Assembly (NCBI GenBank): GCA_002450075.1
Contig: DJYJ01000050.1
Span: 1 to 44,532, forward strand
DNA: 44,532 nt
Source of the DNA: Clostridiales bacterium UBA6981
GTDB taxonomy: Bacteria; Bacillota; Clostridia; Oscillospirales; Oscillospiraceae
Direction of reading: 5' to 3'
A program made the position numbers and the translations under genes. Of the stretch, positions 31,315-39,632 are shown one piece after another (position 1 is the stretch's first letter; the number at the start of each line of letters is the position of its first letter). Under the pieces are notes generated by a model, which saw nothing but the letters and a program-made list of their open reading frames with translations, was not told the DNA's origin and made no database searches.

Positions 31315-31579
31315 GCAGACGACATCGTCGAAAAGCTTGTCGTGGAGCTGGCCGACTCCGATACCGGGCGGAGTATGCTGCGCTTTCTCGCGCTCGCCGC
31401 CGGAGAGGGTATGGAGGAGGTCGTCTCCGATCTTCTCTCGCCGCTCGCCGAAGCGCCCTATCGGGACGAGAGTCTTGGCGAGCTGTACCGACAGCTTGAG
31501 CCGGAGGATCTGCTGTATTCTTTTATGATCGGCGCGGCGATCAGCACGCTTGCCTCCGGGGCAAGCGCCGTGACACGGC
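31315..31579 (+). repeat. Module-end repeat, copy B
   Basis: The downstream partner of 28815-29079, about 92 percent identical by hand alignment and in the same orientation and frame. Recombination between the two would delete 2,500 bp and replace the JAB-type tip. Confidence 0.9.
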
Positions 31580-31644
31580 AAATCAGAATATCATCAATGG
31601 CAAACTGTCCGGGGGAGACGCGCAAGTTAATCCCCCGTGCATAA
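31315..31644 (+). pseudogene. Orphan partial copy of the large protein's module with a short tip stub
   Basis: The frame is open from 31297, but similarity begins at 31315 (ADDIVEKLVVELADSDTGR). It repeats residues about 416-503 of the 758-residue protein and then diverges at 31580 into a 21-residue stub (RQIRISSMANCPGETRK...) ending at 31644. It has no N-terminal part and no ribosome site, so it is unlikely to be translated as a working protein. In polymorphic-toxin loci such headless copies act as donors of alternative tips by recombination in the shared segment. Confidence 0.8.
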
Positions 31645-31831
31645 CAAACAGGGCATTATTAACGAATCTCTCCCGGGCAGGGGAATAAATATATCGCTTC
31701 TTTTTATGTCTGTCAACCCCTCCCGCGCGCTGTGTTTTGGGGGCAGTCTATCATTCAGTGTTATGAAAGCATATACAAACCCATTTTAATATATCAAAGA
31801 AGTTTCTCAAAATCAAGTCATTCTTTGCAAG

Positions 31832-31851
31832 AAAAGGGGCTCTCCCCTTTT
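31832..31851 (+). terminator. Hairpin in the spacer before the scaffold gene
   Basis: AAAAGGGG (31832-31839), CTCT loop, CCCCTTTT (31844-31851), then GATTCTTGG. It may end the accessory transcript; if so a promoter for the scaffold gene would be needed, and none is clear. The 31645-31900 spacer is AT-rich and holds no supported gene. Confidence 0.5.
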
Positions 31852-31900
31852 GATTCTTGGGAGTCGTGGGCCATACCCACAGAAAGGAACGGAGGCATCC

Positions 31901-32653
31901 ATGATCGACATGCAACATCGGACGGATCTTCAATTTTTCGCGAACGGCGCAGCAACAGCCGCCGGAGATCCCGCCGCGGGCGTAAGCGCTGCCGACGCCG
32001 GGCAGCAGACCGGCGCATCGGCTAAAGTCCCGGCCGCGCCGGAGAGCGAAGCGCGCCAGGACTGGGCCGAGGTGCGCGAGGCCTACCGCGCCGAATTCGA
32101 CGCGGAGGTGCAGAGCATCGTGCAGCGGCGGCTCAAGGGCGCGCAGGAAAAGCTGCGCCGCTATGAGGAGCGCGAGAGCGCCACGCTTGCCGAGAGCGAG
32201 CAGAGCCGTCTTGCCGCGGAGGCCGGAGAGCGATGCCGCGCGCTTGCCGCGGCGATGCGCAGGAGCGAGGCGGCGTCCCACTTCTCTTCTCTCGTGGGCG
32301 CGGCTGACGAGCTGCGCCGGCGCGTGCCGGACTTTGATCTGATGCGGGAGCTCGAGAGCGACGCCTTTGCCGAGCTGACCCGGCCCGGCTCAAAGGTGAG
32401 TCTGGAGCAGGCTTATTTTGCGCTGCATCCGGAGCTGCGGCTGCGGGAGGCGGAGGCCGTTGCCCGGCGCACGGCCGAGGCCGTGAGCGCGGCGGTGAGC
32501 GCCGGTGCGGCAAGGCCGCACGAGAACGGCGCGCAGGCCGCCTCGCTGGGCTCGATGAGCCACCGCGACATGAGCAAGGGACAACGACAGGAGCTGCGCC
32601 GGCGGATCTACGCCGCGGGCGCACGGGGCGGCCATCTGCCCGCCGGGGGCTGA
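31901..32653 (+). CDS. Phage scaffold protein with LQFFA cleavage motif
   Basis: A 250-residue, highly charged and helical protein directly upstream of the capsid gene, the standard scaffold position. The N-terminus MIDMQHRTDLQFFANG carries the Prp motif LQFF/A (cleavage expected after Phe13). The middle (about 65-130) is a coiled-coil-like Arg/Glu/Ala helix and the basic C-terminus (SHRDMSKGQRQELRRRI) fits capsid binding. GGAACGGAGG precedes the ATG at 31901; the frame upstream is untranslated. It guides procapsid assembly and is lost or cleaved on maturation. Confidence 0.85.
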   Translation: MIDMQHRTDLQFFANGAATAAGDPAAGVSAADAGQQTGASAKVPAAPESEARQDWAEVREAYRAEFDAEVQSIVQRRLKGAQEKLRRYEERESATLAESEQSRLAAEAGERCRALAAAMRRSEAASHFSSLVGAADELRRRVPDFDLMRELESDAFAELTRPGSKVSLEQAYFALHPELRLREAEAVARRTAEAVSAAVSAGAARPHENGAQAASLGSMSHRDMSKGQRQELRRRIYAAGARGGHLPAGG

Positions 32654-32689
32654 GGGGCGCCGCAACGACCACACTTTCAAGGAGGAATT

Positions 32690-33766
32690 ATGGAACATAT
32701 GTTTGATCTTCAGTTTTTCGCCGACGCGGGCACGCTTGTGAACGCGACCGGCAACTACGTCAACGCCTCTACCGGCGAGACGACCGCCTTCTCCGGCGCG
32801 AACACGCTTTCGGCCGAGATGAAGGACTTTTACGACACGGAGCTGCTGGAAAACGCGCGCGTGGAGCAGCTCTACGCCCAGTTTGCCAAGCGCCAGCCGC
32901 TGCCCGTCAACCACAAGGGCACCGTCGAGTGGCGCAAGTGGAACACCTTTGCCCCGGCCACCGTTCTGACCGAGGGCGTGATCCCCACCGGGCAGAAGTT
33001 CGGCGTGAGCGCGATCACCGGCGCGATCAGCCAGTACGGCACCTATACGGCCATCACCGACCGTCTGGAGCTGCGGGCCTATGACGACGTGATCCTCGGC
33101 GCGACCGAGGAGATGGGCGCCTCCGCCGCCGAGACCCAGGAGAAGCTGATCCGCGACGCGCTGCTGACCAACGCCAACGTGCTGTACTGCGACAACATCA
33201 AGGACGGCGCCTTCGTCTCGACCCCGACGAGCTGCGCGACGATGCTCGACAACGCCACCGGCCGCAGCGTCCTGACGCCCGCCATGGTCAACAAGGCCGT
33301 GACCATCCTCAAGAAGAACCGCGTGCCCCGCATCAATGGGCGCTATTACGCGGTCATCCACCCCAGCGTGGCGCACGATCTGCGCGAGTGCGAGGGCTGG
33401 ATCGAGGCGCACAAGTACGCCGCCCCCGACGAGCTGTTCAACGGCGAGATCGGCGAGCTGCACGGCGTGCGCTTCATCGAGGACGTTTTCGCCCCGGTGC
33501 TGGGCGGCGACACCTACAAGAACGCCCAGAACGGCGTGACCTACGCCACCTACTTCTTCGGCAAGGACTCCTTCGGCATCATCGATCCCGAGGGCGGCGC
33601 GCTGGAGATGATCATCCATGACAAGGGCGAGATCGGCGGCCCGCTGAACCAGTTCTCGACGATCGGCTACAAGTTCGAGACCAACGGCGCGACGATCCTC
33701 TATCCCGAGCGCCTGCTGCGTGTGATGAGCTGCAGCTCGTACAGCGCGAGCGACGCGACCAACTGA
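32690..33766 (+). CDS. Major capsid protein, N4-gp56 family, with LQFFA cleavage motif
   Basis: A 358-residue HK97-fold capsid protein of the N4-gp56 family. Characteristic segments are NTLSAEMKDFYDTELLENAR, QPLPVNHKGTVEWRKW, the long GVIPTGQKFGVSAITGAISQYGTY-like region (split here by about residue 105-128) and YYAVIHPSVAHDL. The N-terminus MEHMFDLQFFADAG has the Prp motif (cleavage expected after Phe10). A strong AAGGAGGAATT ribosome site precedes the ATG. It forms the virion shell; Prp in this operon probably trims it. Confidence 0.92.
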   Translation: MEHMFDLQFFADAGTLVNATGNYVNASTGETTAFSGANTLSAEMKDFYDTELLENARVEQLYAQFAKRQPLPVNHKGTVEWRKWNTFAPATVLTEGVIPTGQKFGVSAITGAISQYGTYTAITDRLELRAYDDVILGATEEMGASAAETQEKLIRDALLTNANVLYCDNIKDGAFVSTPTSCATMLDNATGRSVLTPAMVNKAVTILKKNRVPRINGRYYAVIHPSVAHDLRECEGWIEAHKYAAPDELFNGEIGELHGVRFIEDVFAPVLGGDTYKNAQNGVTYATYFFGKDSFGIIDPEGGALEMIIHDKGEIGGPLNQFSTIGYKFETNGATILYPERLLRVMSCSSYSASDATN

Positions 33767-33787
33767 CGGCAAAGGGAGGACAACACG

Positions 33788-34003
33788 ATGAAAAACGAAA
33801 CCATGATCGAGGTCTTTATCCCGCGCAGTGCGGCCAACCGCGACCCCAACTTCTTTGTCGCCGTCAACGGCGTGAGCTATCTGCTCCCGCGCGGAAAGTC
33901 CAGTCTCGTCCCGGCGGCCGTCGCCGCCGAGATCGAGCGCGCCCGCGCTGCCGAGGACGCCATGTACGAGGCGCGCGAAGCGCTGAAAACGCCGGCGGAA
34001 TAA
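33788..34003 (+). CDS. Small phage protein after the capsid gene
   Basis: A 71-residue protein with NFFVAVNGVSYLLPRGKSSLVP and an acidic helical end. Small proteins of this type often follow the capsid gene in phages of gut Clostridia. Possible head decoration or internal protein; function unknown. AAAGGGAGGAC precedes the ATG. Confidence 0.75.
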   Translation: MKNETMIEVFIPRSAANRDPNFFVAVNGVSYLLPRGKSSLVPAAVAAEIERARAAEDAMYEAREALKTPAE

Positions 34004-34019
34004 GCCGCGGGAGGCGCTC

Positions 34020-34391
34020 ATGACCGTAAACGACATCATTGCAGCCGTGGATCTCAAGGAGCCGAACAGCTATTCGCGCGAGGAAAAGCTCCGCTGGCTG
34101 TCCGCACTCGACGGAAAGGTGCGCGAGGAGGTGCTGCTGACGCACGAGGGCTATGAGGGGGCGGAGAGCTTTGCGCCGTATGAGAGCGGCGAGGAGGAGC
34201 TGCTGATCCCCTTCCCCTACGGCGAGGGGGTCTATACCCATTATCTGATCGCCATGATCGCCGCGGCCAACGCGGAGGCCGCGCGCTATAACCAGCAGAT
34301 CGCCATGTACAACGCGGATTACAGCCAGTGGTGGAACGCCTATCACGCCGCCCACATGCCGCTGCACCGCGAAACGCGCTTTTGCTTTTAA
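34020..34391 (+). CDS. Head-tail adaptor-like phage protein
   Basis: A 123-residue, mainly helical protein with VNDIIAAVDLKEPNSYSREEKLRWLSAL and IPFPYGEGVYTHYLIAMIAAANAEA. Size, alpha content and position between capsid and tail genes fit a connector (adaptor) protein that joins the portal to the tail. CGCGGGAGGCGC precedes the ATG. Confidence 0.7.
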   Translation: MTVNDIIAAVDLKEPNSYSREEKLRWLSALDGKVREEVLLTHEGYEGAESFAPYESGEEELLIPFPYGEGVYTHYLIAMIAAANAEAARYNQQIAMYNADYSQWWNAYHAAHMPLHRETRFCF

Positions 34392-34403
34392 GGGGGTGGT
34401 GGC

Positions 34404-36170
34404 ATGCCGCTTTATCCAAGGCTTCATACACAGTTGACCGAGCAGGAGATGATCGACGGCTTCGGCGGCTATGACCACCGGCTGCGGATCGCCGACGGGG
34501 CCTGGTTCGACACGGAAAACCTCAGTTCGGATCTCGCCCCGATGCTTTCCGTCCGCCGCCCCAGGGGCAACACGCATCTGCGCGCCGGAGCGCTGCTCGA
34601 GAAGGACGCGCTCGCCTATGTGTCGGAGGACGGCACGCTGTATTATAACTTTCTGCCCACGGCGGTGACGGGACTTTCCGCCGCGCCCAAGCAGATCGTC
34701 GGCATGGGCGCCTATCTCGTCATCTTCCCGGACAAGGTCTATTTCAACACCGCCGACCAGTCGGACTGGGGCAGTCTCGAGGCGCATTTCGCGCCGCAGA
34801 GCGCTTCCTATGAGCTGTGCCGCTTCGACGGCACGGCGCTGCGCGCCGATTATATCCAGCCTCTCGAGCCGGACGGGCCGCAAAACGCGCAGTACTGGAT
34901 CGACACCTCCGGCGAGAGAAACGTCCTGCGCCAGTGGTCGGAGGCGCAGGGCGACTGGGTCGCGGTCGAGACGGCGTATGTCCGCATCGGCTTTGAGACC
35001 CGGGGCATTGTGCCGAAGCTCTTCTCCGCCGGGGACGGCGTGAGCGTCTCCGGCTCGTCGCTCGGGGAAGTGAACGGGGAAAAGCTCCTCGCCGCCGTGG
35101 GCGGCGGGGAGGGCGAGAGCGACTGGGTCATCGTCACGGCTCTGCCCGCTCATCTTCCCGACGAGCCCGACACGGCGCTCCGGATCGACCGCAGCACGCC
35201 GGAGCCGGACTTTGTCTGCGAATGCCGCAACCGGCTCTGGGGCTGCCGCTACGGGCTGGGCGAGGACGGCCGTCCCGTCAACGAGATCTTCTGCTGCGCG
35301 CTGGGCGACTTTAAGAACTGGCGGCAGTTCCGCGGCCTTGCCACCGATTCCTGGGTCGGCTCGGTCGGCTCGGACGGGCAGTGGACCGGCGCAGTCAACT
35401 ATCTCGGCTCGCCCACCTTTTTCAAGGAAAACCGCATCCACCGCGTGGGCGTCTCCCCCGAGGGGGCGCACACGATCAGCGAGACCGTCTGCCGCGGCGT
35501 GCAGAAAGGCAGCGAAAAATCGCTGCGCGTGGTAAACGAGACGCTGTATTACAAATCCCGCTCCGACGTCTGCGCGTATCAGGGCGGCTTTCCCGTCGGG
35601 GTGTCCGCGGCGCTCGGCGCGCCAAGCTATCACGGCGCGGTCGCCGGCGAGGCGCGGGGAAAATACTATCTCTCCATGCTCGATGAGGACGAAACGCCCT
35701 CGCTCTTCGTCTATGACATCGCCAAGGGGCTGTGGCTGCGGGAGGATGCGCTGCGCGTCACGGATTTTGCCCGCGTCGACGACGAGCTTTATGCGATCGC
35801 GGGCGGCGAGCTGATCACGCTCTTCGGCTCGCTGCCCGTCGCGGGCTCGACGCGGGAGGAGACGGTCCCATGGCAGGCGGTCTCGGGGCTCCTCTGCTAC
35901 CGCTGGCCCGAGAACAAGCGCGTCTCGCGTTATAACATCCGTCTGAGTCTGGCGCAGGGTGCGGCGATGGAGGTGTATGTGCAGTACGACTCCGACGGTG
36001 TATGGCGCAGTGCGGGCGGCGTCACCGCCGCGAAGGCCATGACCGACGCCTGTCTCTTCCCGGTGCGCCCGCACCGCTGCGACCATCTGCAGCTCAAGCT
36101 CTGCGGCAGCGGCGAGGTCAGGATCTTCTCGATCGCCAGGATCCTTGAAGTGGGGAGTGATTACCGATGA
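34404..36170 (+). CDS. Phage tail structural protein, beta-propeller-like
   Basis: A 588-residue protein rich in beta strands with repeated motifs of WxxG/LxxYV type and ending in LKLCGSGEVRIFSIARILEVGSDYR. By position after the adaptor and before the fibre, and in the absence of tail-tube or tape-measure genes, I infer a short-tail (nozzle/tubular-type) structural protein. AAGGGGGTGG precedes the ATG. The next gene overlaps its stop by 4 nt. Confidence 0.7.
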   Translation: MPLYPRLHTQLTEQEMIDGFGGYDHRLRIADGAWFDTENLSSDLAPMLSVRRPRGNTHLRAGALLEKDALAYVSEDGTLYYNFLPTAVTGLSAAPKQIVGMGAYLVIFPDKVYFNTADQSDWGSLEAHFAPQSASYELCRFDGTALRADYIQPLEPDGPQNAQYWIDTSGERNVLRQWSEAQGDWVAVETAYVRIGFETRGIVPKLFSAGDGVSVSGSSLGEVNGEKLLAAVGGGEGESDWVIVTALPAHLPDEPDTALRIDRSTPEPDFVCECRNRLWGCRYGLGEDGRPVNEIFCCALGDFKNWRQFRGLATDSWVGSVGSDGQWTGAVNYLGSPTFFKENRIHRVGVSPEGAHTISETVCRGVQKGSEKSLRVVNETLYYKSRSDVCAYQGGFPVGVSAALGAPSYHGAVAGEARGKYYLSMLDEDETPSLFVYDIAKGLWLREDALRVTDFARVDDELYAIAGGELITLFGSLPVAGSTREETVPWQAVSGLLCYRWPENKRVSRYNIRLSLAQGAAMEVYVQYDSDGVWRSAGGVTAAKAMTDACLFPVRPHRCDHLQLKLCGSGEVRIFSIARILEVGSDYR

Positions 36171-36901
36171 TGCCGGAAATTCCTCCCCAGCTGCAGGGCA
36201 GCCCGGAGCAGCAGCTCGTCGCCATGCGCGACTATCTCGTGCGGCTGGCGCAGAGTCTCGAGCCGGTCGGGCGCAGCGCGGCCGCCGCGGCAAAGACCGG
36301 CGCTGCGGCGGGCGCGCAGGAGAAAGCCGCCGAGCAAATCAGAAGCACGGCGAACAGCCTTAAGGCGCTGATCATCAAGACCGCGGACGAGATCACGGCG
36401 TACACGGATTCCCGGGTGGAGAGCTTCGGGTCCCTGTACGTCGCAAAGTCGGACTACGGAAACTATTACAACCAGATCGAAACCCAGGTCGCGCAGACGG
36501 CGCGCGGCACCGTTGAGAGCTATCATTATGCCGAGGCCTTTGGGGAAATGCAGACCTATCTCGCCGACCTGGGCGGTCAGATCCGCCGCGGCGTGATCGA
36601 GGACCCGGAGACGCACGAGGTCCATCTCGGCATCGCGATCAGTGAGCAGCTGTCCTTTACCGGGCAGACACAGACCGAGGGCGGACTGACATATTATGAG
36701 CTGGCGCCGGGGCAGACGCTCGGCCTTTACACTTCGACCGGCTGGCAGTTCTGGATCAACGGCGTCCGGCGCGGCTGGTTCTCCTCGGAGGACAGCATGC
36801 TGCATCTCTCAAACATCGTCGTCGAAAACCGGCTGCAGTTCGGCAGCGCGTGGGACGTCACGAACACGAACGGCTTCGGTCTGCGGTATATAGGAGGGTA
36901 A
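36167..36901 (+). CDS. Phage tail protein linking to the fibre
   Basis: A 244-residue protein with a helical, Ala-rich first half (about 1-130, coiled-coil like) and a beta-rich C-terminal half (HLGIAISEQLSF, GQTLGLYTSTGWQFWING, LHLSNIVVENRL). This pattern resembles adaptor or proximal fibre proteins. It sits directly before the DUF859-type protein (1-nt gap) with GGAGGG in its last codons. Confidence 0.7.
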   Translation: MMPEIPPQLQGSPEQQLVAMRDYLVRLAQSLEPVGRSAAAAAKTGAAAGAQEKAAEQIRSTANSLKALIIKTADEITAYTDSRVESFGSLYVAKSDYGNYYNQIETQVAQTARGTVESYHYAEAFGEMQTYLADLGGQIRRGVIEDPETHEVHLGIAISEQLSFTGQTQTEGGLTYYELAPGQTLGLYTSTGWQFWINGVRRGWFSSEDSMLHLSNIVVENRLQFGSAWDVTNTNGFGLRYIGG

Positions 36902-36902
36902 G

Positions 36903-38858
36903 ATGGCAACTGGATATTCACCGGAGTGGACGGCTCACAACAGCATGTACACCGCCAGGTTTCGCATCTACTACTCAACCTCCTATAATGCTTCGACGAA
37001 CCAATCGACGGTAACGATCACGCCGCAGCTCAAGACAAGCACGAACTTCGGTTCTGACTACCGCGTCTTTAACGGCGCGGGCTTGAGCGGCGCTGGTGTG
37101 TACGGGAACGGCGTCTGTCTGTATTCCTTCGGCTCGAACTATGGCTCCGGCAACTATTTGCGCTGCGGAAGCGCGCATGACTATTTCCGGGACCTCGGAT
37201 CGTGGTCGTTTACGGTCAGCCATAATGCCAACGGCGACGCGAGCTTTACGGTCGGCATCTACGGTTCCGTGCTGGCGATGTACTTCTCCGGCACGGGGTA
37301 CACATACGCCCAATGCTTCATCGGAACGGTCGGCGCGAAAAACTCCAGCACGATCACGATCCACGAGAACGCGGCGTCGACGATCGCGTCCGCTCCTTCC
37401 AGCATCGCCACGCGGGAGACGCTTGTGCTGACGATGAGGAGACTCGCGGCATCGAACTATCATATTGCGACGTTCAAGTATAACAACAGCACAACCCTGT
37501 ATACGAGCGGACGGTTTGATACGCAGCTTGATTTCGCTGTGCCGAGGTCCTGGTTCGAGGATTACCCGAGCATCGCGTCTCTCCCGGTCACGGTCTCCGT
37601 GCAGACCTACAACAGCTCCGGCACCGCGATCGGCAGCCCGGCCACAGCTTCGCTGACGGTGAATGCAGACGCGGACATGAAGCCGGTCGTCTCTTCCGGA
37701 TGGGCGAGTCTGGCACCATACAACACCGGCGCAGTCTCCGGTATCACGGGGTACGTCAAGGGCTATTCACAGGCCGAGGCTGCCTTCGATGATACAAAGG
37801 TCGATATGTCGAACGCCGTCGGCGCGGGCATCGCCTCTTTCTCTGTGACATGCCAGGGGGAAACGGACAGCTATACGCCGTATCTTACCCCGGTATTGGC
37901 CTCGACATCGGTATCCGTGGTCTGCGCGGTCACGGACACGCGGGGAAGGACGGCAAGCGAGACCTTCACGCTCACGGTGATGGACTATGCCAAGCCCGTT
38001 CTGACCGGGATCGAGATCTTCCGCTGCGACGCACAGGGCGCGGAGGCGGAGGACGGTACGCACTATTCCGCAAAGGCTTTTCTTTCTCATTCCTCGCTGG
38101 ATGGGCAGAACAGCACGGTATTGACCTCTGCCGTAACGGCATCCGGCGGCGGATATGGTGCGGAAGAGAGCCTTTCGAGCGGAACGGCGCATCTCTCTTC
38201 CGCGCAGCTCTCCGCAGACGTGACCTATACCGTTCGCATCACGGCAGCCGATGCGCTTGGCAACACCGCCGTGTACTACCAGGTGCTGCCGACGCGAAAA
38301 TGGGCCATGAAATTCCGCCCCGACGGCAGCGGCGTGGCCTTCGGCAAGGCGGCGGAATATGATGGAGTGTTCGAGATCACGGAAGACTGGGACTTCCGTG
38401 TGCACGGGAAAGAGATCAACACACTCTTGCAGGAAAAGCTCCTGTCGCTTGTTTATCCTGTTGGCTCGATCTATATGAGCGTGAACAACGAAAGCCCCGC
38501 AACATTTCTCGGTGGAACGTGGGAACAGATTGAGGATACATTTCTTCTTGCGGCTGGCTCTTCTTTTGCTGCCGGGGCAACCGGCGGCGCGGCAACGCAT
38601 CATCACTCTACAGCGGGCCACACGCTGACCGTGTCGGAGATCCCGAGCCACACACACGGCGTACAGGGTTGGCGCTATAACAATCAGTCAAGCGGAGACA
38701 AATGGTCTACTTCCTACACCAAATTGAGCGACTCACCGTCCTCGAGCACGCCAGTTCTTGCGACGGGCGGCGGAAGAGCGCACAACCACGGCGACACGGG
38801 CGATGCGAGCAGTCTGCCGCCGTACCTCGCAGTTTATATGTGGAAAAGGACGGGATAA
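36903..38858 (+). CDS. DUF859-type tail fibre / receptor-binding protein
   Basis: A 651-residue beta-rich protein. Residues 1-480 match the DUF859 pattern (RIYYSTSYNASTNQSTVTITP; repeated ITIHENAAS, LTVNADADMKPVV, LTVMDYAKPVLTGI strands). Around 508-545 the segment YPVGSIYMSVNNESPATFLGGTWEQI is the common fibre/baseplate tail module, and the last 90 residues carry His-pairs (HHH, HTH, HNH) and end PPYLAVYMWKRTG, as in metal-binding fibre tips. It should bind the host surface. Codon use is slightly less GC-rich than in the head genes, as often in fibre genes that are exchanged. Confidence 0.85.
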   Translation: MATGYSPEWTAHNSMYTARFRIYYSTSYNASTNQSTVTITPQLKTSTNFGSDYRVFNGAGLSGAGVYGNGVCLYSFGSNYGSGNYLRCGSAHDYFRDLGSWSFTVSHNANGDASFTVGIYGSVLAMYFSGTGYTYAQCFIGTVGAKNSSTITIHENAASTIASAPSSIATRETLVLTMRRLAASNYHIATFKYNNSTTLYTSGRFDTQLDFAVPRSWFEDYPSIASLPVTVSVQTYNSSGTAIGSPATASLTVNADADMKPVVSSGWASLAPYNTGAVSGITGYVKGYSQAEAAFDDTKVDMSNAVGAGIASFSVTCQGETDSYTPYLTPVLASTSVSVVCAVTDTRGRTASETFTLTVMDYAKPVLTGIEIFRCDAQGAEAEDGTHYSAKAFLSHSSLDGQNSTVLTSAVTASGGGYGAEESLSSGTAHLSSAQLSADVTYTVRITAADALGNTAVYYQVLPTRKWAMKFRPDGSGVAFGKAAEYDGVFEITEDWDFRVHGKEINTLLQEKLLSLVYPVGSIYMSVNNESPATFLGGTWEQIEDTFLLAAGSSFAAGATGGAATHHHSTAGHTLTVSEIPSHTHGVQGWRYNNQSSGDKWSTSYTKLSDSPSSSTPVLATGGGRAHNHGDTGDASSLPPYLAVYMWKRTG

Positions 38859-38860
38859 GC

Positions 38861-39616
38861 ATGACGATTCAGGAGGCAAAAGAAAAGCTGACCGACTGGG
38901 CCAACGCCCAGATCGGCACACGGGAGGGCAGCGGCAACTATAACCGCTACGCCGCAATCGCCGAGAGCATGCGGATGTACGGCTGGAACGTGCAGAACCA
39001 GCCCTGGTGCGACGTCTTTGTCGACGCGGGCTTTGTGGAGTGCTTCGGGCTCGAGAGCGCGGCAAAGCTGACCTATCAGCCCCTCGGCGGCTTTTCGGCT
39101 GCGTGCCGCTATTCGGCGCAGTTCTATAAAAACGCCGGGGCCTGGACGCAGTCGCCGGAGGCGGGAGACCAGATCTTTCTGTATATCGACGGCGGGATCA
39201 ACCACACCGGGATCGTGACGGCCGTTACGAACGGCTGTGTCTACACCGTTGAGGGCAACAGCGGCGACATGGTAGCCAGGCGCGTCTACGCGCTGCACTC
39301 GCCGAACATCGCGGGCTACGGGCGGCCGAACTGGGCGGCCGTAGCCTCCGCTCCGGCGGGCACATCGGCCGAGCGCCGCTACGCGGGCTATGAATACAGC
39401 GTAAAGATCCCGCTGCTGCGAAGCGGCAACAGCGGCCCGGCGGTTTTCAATCTCCAGACGCTTCTCTCCGCCCACGGCTTTGACTGCGGAAGCGCGGACG
39501 GCGTTTTCGGGCCAAAGACCCGCGCCGCGCTGACGGCTTTTCAAAGGAAAGCCGGTCTCGACGCGGACGGCGAGTTCGGCGGACAGAGCTTTTCGGCGCT
39601 CTGGGATCACGGATAA
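38861..39616 (+). CDS. Endolysin: CHAP amidase/endopeptidase with PG-binding domain
   Basis: A 251-residue lysin. The N-terminal CHAP-type domain has the nucleophile Cys in QPWCDVFVDAGF (near residue 48) and the His in GGINHTGIVTAV (near 110). A peptidoglycan-binding domain (PG_binding_1; about 188-250) shows LRSGNSGPAVFNLQTLL, DGVFGPKTRAALTAFQ and LDADGEFG. No signal peptide, so export depends on the holin encoded next. The ATG at 38861 is chosen over upstream in-frame sequence, which overlaps the fibre gene; AAAAGGACGGG precedes it. Confidence 0.9.
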   Translation: MTIQEAKEKLTDWANAQIGTREGSGNYNRYAAIAESMRMYGWNVQNQPWCDVFVDAGFVECFGLESAAKLTYQPLGGFSAACRYSAQFYKNAGAWTQSPEAGDQIFLYIDGGINHTGIVTAVTNGCVYTVEGNSGDMVARRVYALHSPNIAGYGRPNWAAVASAPAGTSAERRYAGYEYSVKIPLLRSGNSGPAVFNLQTLLSAHGFDCGSADGVFGPKTRAALTAFQRKAGLDADGEFGGQSFSALWDHG

Positions 39617-39632
39617 AAAGAGAGGAATAAAC

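Noticed and set aside
32390..34057. A 555-codon minus-strand open frame opposite scaffold and capsid genes
   Set aside because: Covers the capsid gene, which is strongly supported; no motif seen.
33864..36293. An 809-codon minus-strand open frame opposite the tail genes
   Set aside because: No recognisable domain, no ribosome site, and it spans several well-supported plus-strand genes with 4-nt overlaps; a codon-position effect of high GC.
36903..38858. Diversity-generating retroelement acting on the fibre gene
   Set aside because: No reverse transcriptase or template/variable repeat pair is seen in the window.
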